A DNA stretch of 5,066 nt. Origin: an uncultured Hungatella sp. Lineage in GTDB: Bacteria; Bacillota; Clostridia; Lachnospirales; Lachnospiraceae. Positions 1 to 5,066 of the stretch are shown here, piece by piece. Position 1 is the first letter of the stretch. Every line of letters starts with the position of its first letter. Below the pieces are notes generated by a model, which was not told where the DNA came from, did no database searches, and worked only from the letters and a program-made list of their open reading frames with translations. The stretch is from assembly GCA_910577935.1 (NCBI GenBank), contig CAJTOT010000065.1:1-5066 (forward strand). Reading direction: 5' to 3'. The position numbers and the translations under genes are program-made.

Positions 1-1103
1 TGATAGTCCTCGCGGCTGTTGCACTCCTCCAGAATCTCGAGAAGTTTCTCCCCGTTGCGTATGTGAAAACTCCAGAAGTCCAGTCTCGCCAGAGGCGCGT
101 CGTGGGAAAAAATCATAAACCTGGTTCCCGCCCCGGCGCTGTAAAGCGCCTCCCTGACCCACGCCAGCTGGCGGTCCGTGTAGCCGTAGCGGACAGGCGC
201 CATGTCGTCGAAGGAAGACAAAAAGATCATTCTCACATGCCCCTTCGGCATATCCACATAGTAGCTGATACCCCGCTCTGTCCCCGACGCTCCTTCCATG
301 CTGTGTCTCCCATCCTCCTTGCCCAGACGGTAGACCTCTTTCATCTCCTCCACCGAAAATGTATTCGGCGTGTTTCGAAAATAATTGTTGTCGTGATTTC
401 CCAGCGCTATATACAGAGGAACCTGACATTTCTCCAGATCGTCTATAATGCGGCCGGCATATTTCCTGGTAATCTCCTTCGGCGCCATCCCGTCAGTGAG
501 ATCCCCCAGATGGATAATGGCGTCATAGCCTGCCTTCCGGGCCATCCTCTGAATGTTGGAAGCCGTGTCCTCCCAGACCCCGTTGACGGTGTAGTGGGTA
601 TCGGTGAGAAGGCAGAACTTGAGCGTGTGGTCATTGTCAGCCTCATGAACCCGCCTGGCCACAGCTTCTACCTCCTGGTCGAACCAGGGCTTCTCAATAT
701 ATGGAATCTCTTCATGGAAAAATGCGGCCAGCTCCCCTGCCAAACTTCGGTCTGCCTCCGTCAGCGCTTCTCCGTCCTCCCTCTTCACACACAGCCGAAA
801 CCAGCAGTCCTTTTCAAAAATATAGTCCTCCCTGCCATAGCTCTCCGGCGTCAGATTCCCGGTGTAGGTGGTCCAGTTCTCCTCCGGCTGGTAGGCATAA
901 GTGTACAGGTACACCGGCTCTCTCTCCATGGAAAAGACAGCCGGAGCGAATACATAGCCCTCCCGGAGCAGATGAATCCTGCTGCCCGGCACTGCCCGGT
1001 AGAATTCCCACGTGGCCATGTGGCAGGGAGAATCAGGAACCATCATCCCATCTGCCAGGGCAGTCCTAAAACCCGGTATCAATTTCAAATATTCCATATC
1101 CAT
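1..1103 (-). CDS. Calcineurin-like metallophosphoesterase, 3' end outside window
   Basis: The reading frame is open from an ATG at 1103 to the left edge, giving 367 residues without a stop, so the C-terminus is missing. Metallophosphoesterase signatures appear in order: DTH (residues 168-170), GDLTD (200-204), GNHD (236-239) and FSHDAP (332-337). These supply the usual ligands of a two-metal centre that hydrolyses phosphoester bonds. The last family motif, a GH-x-H, would lie beyond the edge. Residues 1-155 precede the catalytic domain, are rich in aromatic and acidic residues, and match no domain I recognise. No signal peptide or membrane segment is visible, so a cytoplasmic protein is likely. 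The start is supported by GGGAAAGAAGG about 8 bases upstream and by an in-frame TAG at 1122-1124; an ATG two codons later is the alternative. The gene sits behind an ATPase remnant and beyond the terminator of the sugar operon, so it is probably transcribed separately. The family is secure; the substrate is unknown. Confidence 0.9.
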   Translation of the reverse strand, partial: MDMEYLKLIPGFRTALADGMMVPDSPCHMATWEFYRAVPGSRIHLLREGYVFAPAVFSMEREPVYLYTYAYQPEENWTTYTGNLTPESYGREDYIFEKDCWFRLCVKREDGEALTEADRSLAGELAAFFHEEIPYIEKPWFDQEVEAVARRVHEADNDHTLKFCLLTDTHYTVNGVWEDTASNIQRMARKAGYDAIIHLGDLTDGMAPKEITRKYAGRIIDDLEKCQVPLYIALGNHDNNYFRNTPNTFSVEEMKEVYRLGKEDGRHSMEGASGTERGISYYVDMPKGHVRMIFLSSFDDMAPVRYGYTDRQLAWVREALYSAGAGTRFMIFSHDAPLARLDFWSFHIRNGEKLLEILEECNSREDY

Positions 1104-1121
1104 TTCTATGGCCTTCTTTCC

Positions 1122-1294
1122 CTAAAATGTATATCGTGATACAAATAAATCATCAGCTGACTCAAAACTAGTTTGAATTACAAGATATTTTCTCCTCAAT
1201 CTCTGCTCCAGCATGTGCAGAGTCGTCGTCTTCCCGTACTGTCTGGCACGGTTGATTGTAAAATGATACCGGTTACATTAAACCGCTTCGCCAT
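1122..1294 (-). pseudogene. Remnant of AAA-ATPase (ARQYGKTTT P-loop type), internally deleted and frameshifted
   Basis: From an ATG at 1294 the frame reads MAKRFNVTG, the usual N-terminus of a clostridial AAA-ATPase family whose full members carry a C-terminal PD-(D/E)XK-like nuclease region and are roughly 500 or more residues long. It then loses sense and stops after 32 codons. From about 1268 a different frame reads YHFTINRARQYGKTTTL, which contains the family's P-loop, then continues through KYLVIQTSFESADDLF to a TAG at 1122. The stretch of about 25 residues normally found between VTG and YFTINRAR is missing, so an internal deletion of a length not divisible by three best explains the break. 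Everything downstream of the first strand after the P-loop is also gone. A good ribosome binding site (GAGAGGGGTG, about 6 bases before the ATG) and a candidate promoter remain. The family assignment is from memory of its conserved motifs. The piece cannot encode a working ATPase. Confidence 0.8.
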
Positions 1295-1336
1295 GATCGT
1301 TTCACCCCTCTCCCCATGCCTGCATATCCTACCACT

Positions 1337-1365
1337 ACCTTATCACACTTCCATCCATTTTGCAA
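1337..1365 (-). promoter_or_regulatory. Candidate extended -10 promoter for the ATPase remnant and metallophosphoesterase
   Basis: On the minus strand TTGCAA (1365-1360) is followed after 17 bases by TGA-TAAGGT (-10 hexamer 1342-1337), giving a TGn extended -10. The -10 hexamer keeps the key T1, A2 and T6 but is otherwise weak. Transcription would start near 1330, leaving a leader of about 35 bases before the remnant's ATG at 1294. The placement fits, but this is inferred from motifs alone. Confidence 0.4.
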
Positions 1366-1367
1366 TG

Positions 1368-1405
1368 ATGCCGGTTATCCCGGCATGCCCCAAGCATGCC
1401 CCCAA
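1368..1405. repeat. Perfect 7-bp hairpin followed by two tandem GCATGCCCC(C)AA units
   Basis: ATGCCGG (1368-1374) and CCGGCAT (1380-1386) form a perfect inverted repeat around a 5-base loop. It runs directly into two direct repeats of GCATGCCCC(C)AA (1383-1393 and 1394-1405), each containing the palindromic hexamer GCATGC. The element lies just upstream of the candidate promoter of the ATPase remnant, so it could be an operator or a small structural repeat. No U-run follows on either strand, so it is not a convincing terminator. Confidence 0.5.
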
Positions 1406-1641
1406 ATGTGTCTGCGGCCGCCAACATTAGCCTATGGGGAAGCTGGTCAGCCTGTTTTTGCCATCTTTCCCGCAGTAAGCCTTATGTTGTTGGTGCTAAC
1501 TTAATGACATTGGTTCAGATAGGTCTGCGCACTGGCTGCGCTGACCGTATGATAACCTGGGCGGGCGGGCAAAAATCTTATTGCCGCAGGCGATTTTCAT
1601 GGATATTTGCTGGTTGCTGTGAACACATGGGAACAGTAATC

Positions 1642-1672
1642 AAAAGGGGCCCGGCCCCCTGGCCGAACCCCC
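1642..1672 (-). terminator. Rho-independent-like terminator after the dehydrogenase gene
   Basis: Read on the minus strand, an outer GGGG/CCCC stem encloses an inner CGGCC-AGGG-GGCCG hairpin, and the structure is followed at once by TTTT (then GATT). It starts about 70 bases after the dehydrogenase stop codon, with no gene between, which is where the three-gene operon should end. The U-run is short, so termination may be incomplete. An alternative AGGGG/CCCCT pairing gives the same right end. Confidence 0.55.
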
Positions 1673-1743
1673 ATATCCATATGCCTTTACCCTTCCAGGC
1701 ATCTCATAACTCATTCTCCGTCCTGCTGCTACAGAACATTCTT

Positions 1744-2700
1744 TCACCCATTCACCACATTCTGCGCCTTCCCCTGACAGAACGCCTGCAGATTCTCAAC
1801 GGCAATATCCATCAGCCTCTGCCTGCTCTCCTTTGGAGCCCAGGCGATGTGGGGCGTGATGATGCAGTTGCCGCAGGCCAGCAGCGGATTATCCGCCTTG
1901 ATAGGCTCCGTGGACACCACGTCCAGCCCGGCCCCGAAGACCTTCCCGCTCTTCAGCGCCTCCGCCAGCGCCTCCTCATCCACAAGGGGTCCCCGGCTGG
2001 TGTTGAGAAGAATGACGCCGTCCTTCATCCTGCCTATGCTCTCCCGGTTGATCATCCCCTGGTTCTCCGGGAAAAGAGGACAGTGGAGGGAAATCACATC
2101 CGACTTCTGATACAGCTCCTCCAGAGTCACATAAGTCCCGATCTCTTTCCCGCTCTCCGACTCATGGGCGTCGCAGGCGACCACCTCCATTCCGAATGCT
2201 TTGGCAAGACGGCCCACCGCCTGTCCGATGCGCCCGAAACCGATGATCCCCATGGTCTTGCCCGCCAGCTCGATGAGGGGATATTTCCAGAAGCACCAGT
2301 CCGCGTTGTTGGTCCACTCCCCTTCTTTTACAGCCTGAGAGTGGGCCTGAGGGTGGTGGCAAATCTCCAGAAGCAGGGCCATGGCCATCTGAGCCACGGC
2401 GGTGGTCCCGTAGGTGGGAATGTTGCACACCGGAATTCCCCGCTCTTTGGCGGCGGCCACGTCCACCACGTTGAAGCCCGTAGCCAGAACCCCCACATAT
2501 TTGACGGAAGGACAGGCCGCGAAAGTCTCCGCCGACAAGGGCGTCTTGTTGACGATCACCGCCTCCGCGTCGCCGATTCTCGTCGCAATCTCCTCCGCCG
2601 GTGTCCTGTCGTATACTTTCAGCTCTCCCAGCTTTTCAAATCCCTCCCAGCTCAGATCGCCGGGATTCTCCGTGTAGCCGTCTAAAATCACTATCTTCAT
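1744..2700 (-). CDS. NAD-dependent D-2-hydroxyacid dehydrogenase (glycerate dehydrogenase/hydroxypyruvate reductase-like)
   Basis: This is a full-length 318-residue member of the D-isomer-specific 2-hydroxyacid dehydrogenases, which interconvert 2-oxo acids and D-2-hydroxy acids with NAD(H). The dinucleotide fold carries GFGRIG (154-159), and an Asp at the end of the next strand (VVACD, D177) favours NAD over NADP. The catalytic set is present: Arg in NTSRGPL (R236), Glu in STEPI (E265) and His in TPHIAWA (H284). The N-terminus, MKIVILDGYTENPGDLSW, resembles proteins usually annotated as glycerate dehydrogenase, but many paralogues of other specificity share it, so no symbol is given. I prefer the ATG at 2700, which fits the family start; a GTG at 2703 lies one codon upstream, and AAAGGA is 7-10 bases before either. 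An in-frame TGA at 2716 rules out a longer form. It follows the isomerase gene by 92 bases with no terminator between, and is probably the last gene of the operon. Confidence 0.93.
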   Translation of the reverse strand: MKIVILDGYTENPGDLSWEGFEKLGELKVYDRTPAEEIATRIGDAEAVIVNKTPLSAETFAACPSVKYVGVLATGFNVVDVAAAKERGIPVCNIPTYGTTAVAQMAMALLLEICHHPQAHSQAVKEGEWTNNADWCFWKYPLIELAGKTMGIIGFGRIGQAVGRLAKAFGMEVVACDAHESESGKEIGTYVTLEELYQKSDVISLHCPLFPENQGMINRESIGRMKDGVILLNTSRGPLVDEEALAEALKSGKVFGAGLDVVSTEPIKADNPLLACGNCIITPHIAWAPKESRQRLMDIAVENLQAFCQGKAQNVVNG

Positions 2701-2715
2701 CACTTTTTCGTCCTT

Positions 2716-2778
2716 TCACTCAGCCATGGACTCTCGTCCGCAGAAGGCAGGTTCCCCCCTCCCCAGACGAAAGCCCAT
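2716..2778 (-). CDS. Possible 20-codon minicistron in the isomerase-dehydrogenase gap
   Basis: An ATG at 2778 has AGGAG 9 bases upstream, immediately after the isomerase stop codon, and opens a frame of 20 codons (MGFRLGRGEPAFCGRESMAE) ending in a TGA at 2716. The stop lies just before the AAGGA that serves the dehydrogenase, and the frame is the same as the dehydrogenase's. The peptide has no recognisable motif. It may be a coupling cistron that brings ribosomes to the dehydrogenase start, or the dehydrogenase's own start region may once have lain further upstream. An accidental open frame in purine-rich leader DNA is also quite possible. Confidence 0.2.
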   Translation of the reverse strand: MGFRLGRGEPAFCGRESMAE

Positions 2779-2792
2779 TTTTCTTCTCTCCT

Positions 2793-3695
2793 CTAGTCCT
2801 GGACCATGGCCCACGCCCGGTTGATCACCCGCTTGGTTCCTGCCAGAACGATGTCTCCGTCCTCGTCCTTCCACGGCTTCACCTCAAAGGAGAGAGTATA
2901 CGGATTCTCGGCGTTGAAAAATCCTTCTTCTTTCAGCACCTGGAAGAAATCCAAAAGCTCCGGGGTGTCGTTGGCGCTCCTGGGGAACCCGAACCTCGGA
3001 TGCTGATCCCCATAAGCCTCGCATCCCTGTTTCACCACCGCGTTTCCGATGTGGAAATGGGTGATGTAAGGCCTCAGAGTGCGGATGACAAACCGGGATG
3101 TCTCATAGGTAGTGGGGAAATGGGACAGATCCACCAACAGTCCGAAGTTGCTGCATATGGTCCTCATATCCGCGGCAAACCGGGCTGCCAGAGGCGCCGG
3201 GCCGATGAGGGCCGCCTTGTCCATATTAAAGTCAAATACTTCCAGATTCACGGACATTCCCTTTGAAGCCGCGTAGTCACAGACCGTCTTGGTAGTCTTC
3301 AAAAGCTGCTGATACGCCAGCTCCTTGGTTTCCTCCTGCCATTTTCCCGCGAGAAAGGCGATGGCCTTCGCCCCCAGATACTCGGCCTCATCCACTGCCT
3401 CCAGAAGGGTGGCCTCCGCCTTTTTTCTGCCTTCTTCATCTGTATCGTTGGGGTTTAAGCCTGTGCCCAGAAGCCTGGGCTGGGCTCCGTAGCACACCTT
3501 CATGTGAGCCTGCTCCAACATTTTTTTCACCTTTTCTCTCTTGGCGCTGTCTTTAAACTGCCCGATCTCAATGGCGTCAAAAAAGTCGTCGCAGGCGATG
3601 GCCTTCACCGAGTCCACCACGTCATAACTCACCGGCGGATGGCTCATCCACTGAATCGTCCCGATTTCAAAATATTTGTGAATCGAATCCTTCAT
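2793..3695 (-). CDS. Sugar phosphate isomerase/epimerase family protein (xylose-isomerase-like TIM barrel)
   Basis: This 300-residue protein has the length and alternating beta/alpha pattern of the xylose-isomerase-like TIM-barrel superfamily, whose members isomerise or epimerise sugars and related compounds at a divalent metal. Likely metal or catalytic positions sit at strand ends: E43 (AIEIGQF), E152 (VNLEVFDF), D189 and H192 (LVDLSHFP), H215 (HFHIGN) and E271 (LSFEVKPW). No signal peptide is seen, so it is cytoplasmic. The ATG at 3695 is chosen because AGGAG lies 9 bases upstream; an in-frame ATG at 3770 would add 25 residues that are only translated leader repeat and contain the ribosome binding site. 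The gene lies between a glycoside-hydrolase-like protein and a 2-hydroxyacid dehydrogenase, suggesting it acts on the sugar or sugar acid the first releases. The superfamily also includes C-glycoside-cleaving enzymes and AP endonuclease-like members, so the exact reaction is open. Confidence 0.88.
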   Translation of the reverse strand: MKDSIHKYFEIGTIQWMSHPPVSYDVVDSVKAIACDDFFDAIEIGQFKDSAKREKVKKMLEQAHMKVCYGAQPRLLGTGLNPNDTDEEGRKKAEATLLEAVDEAEYLGAKAIAFLAGKWQEETKELAYQQLLKTTKTVCDYAASKGMSVNLEVFDFNMDKAALIGPAPLAARFAADMRTICSNFGLLVDLSHFPTTYETSRFVIRTLRPYITHFHIGNAVVKQGCEAYGDQHPRFGFPRSANDTPELLDFFQVLKEEGFFNAENPYTLSFEVKPWKDEDGDIVLAGTKRVINRAWAMVQD

Positions 3696-3729
3696 CTTCT
3701 TTTTCTCCTGTTCCTGAATCCCCAGGGGG

Positions 3730-3871
3730 CCCACTGTCTCCCGGTCCGCAGTTCTCTGTTCTGATCCCACGGCCCGCGGTTTTCTCCGCTCCGGTCTCCT
3801 GAACCGTGGTTTTCTTTGCTCCTGCCTCCGGTCCCACAGTCTCCCGCCCCGCGGCCCCCTGTCCCTGATCC
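3730..3871 (-). repeat. Diverged G/A-rich repeat array in the isomerase leader
   Basis: Two segments of about 39 bases, 3730-3768 and 3833-3871, align with roughly eight substitutions and one indel; both begin CCCAC-GTCTCCCG and end CTGATCC on the plus strand. Between them are two 19-base copies, CCGCGGTTTTCTCCGCTCC (3774-3792) and CCGTGGTTTTCTTTGCTCC (3804-3822), which differ at three positions and resemble the centre of the longer units. The array looks like four decayed copies of a 30-40 base unit. A partial further copy (GGATTCAGGAACAGGAG on the minus strand) runs into the isomerase ribosome binding site. The role is unknown. Confidence 0.65.
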
Positions 3872-3946
3872 AAATTTACTCAATTTTTATCCGGCGCTGT
3901 CTTCTGCCCGGTATCCTGGCTTGCTCAGGCCCAATGGCCGGACCGC

Positions 3947-3973
3947 GCAGCCCCTGCGGCGGCTGCCCCGCAG
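3947..3973. repeat. Two mutually exclusive 6-bp GC hairpins
   Basis: GCAGCC (3947-3952) pairs with GGCTGC (3961-3966) across 8 bases, and CTGCGG (3954-3959) pairs with CCGCAG (3968-3973), also across 8 bases. Each stem uses bases in the loop of the other, so only one can form at a time. The element lies about 40-65 bases after the stop of the glycoside-hydrolase-like gene. It could stabilise the 3' end of that message or be chance in very GC-rich DNA. Confidence 0.4.
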
Positions 3974-4011
3974 ACATTTCCCGCCTCACCAGGCGCTGGC
4001 CTCCCGCCGCC

Positions 4012-5066
4012 TCACTCAAACTCCACAACCACCATCTCCCAGACATCCACCTGGTCCAGCTTCACCTCTGCCCTTCCTTCTTCCTGCCGCCAGGCTATGT
4101 TCTGTTCCTCCACGGCGGCCCGGACGGACGACACCCTCGCCCCCTCGGGCAGAGCCACGTTCACCGTGATGTCCCGTACAGGGATGGTATCCTTCAAGGG
4201 CCGCTCCCCTGTCTCGTTGACAAGGTGCACGATTATCCTGCCGTCTGCGCCGTACATGGTGGCATAGACAGAACCTGGGGCCTCGACCTCCAGTTCGCGC
4301 CTCCCCAGCAGCATATCCGCCAAGTTGCCGATGAGCTCATAGTGATCCGACAGATGGAACTCGGTCAGCATACTGCTCAGGGAAAACGGAAGGTATACCA
4401 CCTGGCCTTCCCCCCAGTCTTTCTCCATCACCAGAGGAATATCAGTGCGGGGAACCGGGATGGAGGCTCTCTCCGGCGGCGCCCCCACCACCTCAAGAGG
4501 GGCAAAGGGCGGAACCAGCGTTGCCAGTGTCCGACAGCCCTCTGACGGTGTGCAGTAGATCACCTTTCCTCTAAAAGCTATTTTATCTGTATTCATGTCT
4601 TTTTTCAACAGGTTTCCCGCATTTTCAAAACGAAGATAGCTGGCAGTCAGGTAATCTCCCTCTCTGATGAGAGGCTCCACGCCCAGCAGTTCCCGGCACT
4701 CCGTTGTTTTCACAGAGTCCGTGTTCTCCACAATAGCCCTGCCGCCCTGTCTGACAAATTCCTCCACAGCCTCTTTTATCCCCGGTTTTCCCAGAACCCC
4801 GTCAGGCACCACGGCGAGACGGTACTGATTCAAATGTTCCTGGTTGATATAGTAATCCTGCATCAGGTCAAAGGAGATATGGTTTTTCATCAGGCCGTCG
4901 CCCCAGCTTCTGGATGCCTCCTTGCCGTCCCACATGAGCACAACCTCCGCCTTGCTCTTGGCGCCCTCCATGTCCTTCTCACTCTTTACGATCATGTGAT
5001 CTACCTGGTTAATGGCTTTTAAGATCCTCTTGACCGTGATGGTGTCCGGGTATCCGGTGACAGAGT
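4012..5066 (-). CDS. Glycoside-hydrolase-like protein, C-terminal part (GATase-like/trimerisation domain plus beta-sandwich), 5' end outside window
   Basis: The frame is open from the right edge to a TGA at 4012, giving 350 visible residues; an ATG at 4995 is internal, because in-frame sense sequence (SVTGYPDTITVKRI) continues upstream of it. Visible residues about 36-120 form a Rossmann-like segment (AEVVLMWDG, then LAVVPDGVL, then VRQGGRAIVEN) like the GATase-like trimerisation domain that follows the barrel in GH42 beta-galactosidases and related hypothetical glycosyl hydrolases. GEGQVVYLPFSL (about 218-229) and LVNETGERP followed by PVRDITVNVALP (about 281-307) are typical of the end of that domain and of the beta-sandwich tail. 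The catalytic barrel and its acid residues would lie beyond the edge, so activity and substrate cannot be judged. It is upstream of the isomerase and dehydrogenase on the same strand and is probably the operon's glycan-processing member. The family call is from domain texture, with moderate confidence. Confidence 0.72.
   Translation of the reverse strand, partial: SVTGYPDTITVKRILKAINQVDHMIVKSEKDMEGAKSKAEVVLMWDGKEASRSWGDGLMKNHISFDLMQDYYINQEHLNQYRLAVVPDGVLGKPGIKEAVEEFVRQGGRAIVENTDSVKTTECRELLGVEPLIREGDYLTASYLRFENAGNLLKKDMNTDKIAFRGKVIYCTPSEGCRTLATLVPPFAPLEVVGAPPERASIPVPRTDIPLVMEKDWGEGQVVYLPFSLSSMLTEFHLSDHYELIGNLADMLLGRRELEVEAPGSVYATMYGADGRIIVHLVNETGERPLKDTIPVRDITVNVALPEGARVSSVRAAVEEQNIAWRQEEGRAEVKLDQVDVWEMVVVEFE

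Larger units (their letters stand above)
1295..1743. other. Intergenic stretch without a recognisable gene
   Basis: None of the open frames here resembles a protein family I know; those on the plus strand run into the antisense of the flanking genes. Contents seen: the candidate promoter at 1337-1365, a perfect 7-bp hairpin and tandem GCATGCCCC(C)AA repeats at 1368-1405, a GTAAGC start at 1475 that could be a decayed insertion-sequence end, a 5-bp GGCAA/TTGCC hairpin near 1568-1585, a terminator-like hairpin at 1642-1672, and a small ATGCCT/AGGCAT stem at 1681-1702. The stretch from about 1420 to 1640 has a base composition and texture unlike the flanking genes and may be decayed foreign DNA, but I could not identify it. 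Confidence 0.6.
3696..4011. other. Spacer between glycoside-hydrolase-like gene and isomerase gene
   Basis: No protein-like frame is seen here; the two short minus-strand frames between about 3670 and 3880 are Gly/Glu/Arg-rich translations of the repeats. The half nearest the upstream gene (about 3890-4011) is very GC-rich and holds two overlapping hairpins, none with a U-run, so there is no clear terminator and co-transcription remains likely. An AT-rich island at 3872-3889 includes an AAATT-TACTC-AATTT dyad (3872-3886) and a possible -10 (TAAATT), but its -35 is poor and the spacing long. From 3871 to the isomerase start the minus strand is a purine-rich repeat array that would form the 5' leader of the isomerase message. 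Confidence 0.6.

Noticed and set aside
63..1139. Long plus-strand frame of 358 codons
   Set aside because: It is antisense to the metallophosphoesterase, whose minus-strand frame carries all expected motifs; the plus-strand product has no family features.
1681..1702. ATGCCT/AGGCAT stem as the dehydrogenase terminator
   Set aside because: The stem is only 6 bp with a 10-base loop and no U-run; the GC-rich hairpin at 1642-1672 with TTTT is the better candidate.
1396..2685. Plus-strand frame of 429 codons
   Set aside because: Most of it is the complement of the dehydrogenase gene and the remainder covers intergenic DNA; composition is Pro/His/Arg-rich as expected for a GC-rich shadow frame.
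2601..3266. Plus-strand frame of 221 codons, and a similar one at 3934-4545
   Set aside because: Both are antisense to the isomerase or glycoside-hydrolase-like genes and show no motifs or ribosome binding site.
2793..3695. Calling the isomerase a C-glycoside-cleaving enzyme
   Set aside because: Those enzymes belong to the same superfamily but work with a small partner subunit and usually beside an oxidoreductase of another family; neither is visible here.
3696..3770. Longer isomerase start at 3770
   Set aside because: The extra 25 residues consist of leader repeat and the Shine-Dalgarno region; the ATG at 3695 has a proper AGGAG at 9 bases.
3667..3883. Short minus-strand frames giving Gly/Glu/Arg-rich repetitive peptides
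   Set aside because: They are translations of the degenerate leader repeats in two frames, have no recognisable motif, and overlap the well-supported isomerase start.
4012..4995. Treating the ATG at 4995 as the true start of the glycoside-hydrolase-like protein
   Set aside because: The frame continues without a stop to the right edge, no ribosome binding site precedes that ATG, and the family normally has a large catalytic domain before this region.

Overview
The window is compact, fairly GC-rich bacterial DNA. All four recognisable intact genes and one gene remnant lie on the minus strand, so the biology reads from the right edge to the left. Purine-rich AGGAG-type ribosome binding sites, the protein families and a decayed AAA-ATPase of a type common in gut clostridia suggest a Bacillota (Clostridia, probably Lachnospiraceae-like) genome. 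That assignment rests on family resemblance, not on any marker gene.

Right half (about 5066 to 1744, minus): a probable three-gene catabolic operon. It begins with the C-terminal part of a glycoside-hydrolase-like protein (GATase-like/trimerisation domain plus beta-sandwich tail, cut by the right edge). Next is a 300-residue xylose-isomerase-like TIM-barrel protein (sugar phosphate isomerase/epimerase family). Last is a 318-residue NAD-dependent D-2-hydroxyacid dehydrogenase. A 316-base spacer between the first two genes holds overlapping GC-rich hairpins and then a diverged repeat array that becomes the purine-rich leader of the isomerase gene. The 92-base gap between isomerase and dehydrogenase contains a possible 20-codon minicistron. 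A GC-rich hairpin followed by TTTT about 70 bases beyond the dehydrogenase stop is a likely terminator. Together the three proteins suggest release of a sugar from a glycoside, isomerisation or epimerisation, and NAD-linked oxidation or reduction. The substrate cannot be read from the sequence.

Middle (about 1743 to 1104): about 450 bases without a convincing gene, holding the terminator, small hairpins and short direct repeats, and a candidate extended -10 promoter. That promoter faces a 173-base remnant of an AAA-ATPase gene. The remnant keeps its ribosome binding site, N-terminus and P-loop but has lost an internal piece, is frameshifted, and ends at a TAG.

Left (1103 to 1, minus): a calcineurin-like metallophosphoesterase whose last part is outside the window. 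It starts 18 bases after the ATPase remnant's stop, in the same frame, so it may now be expressed from the dead gene's promoter.

No RNA gene, CRISPR array or intact mobile element is visible. The most unusual items are the ATPase remnant fused head-on to the phosphoesterase leader, and the repeat-built leader of the isomerase gene.
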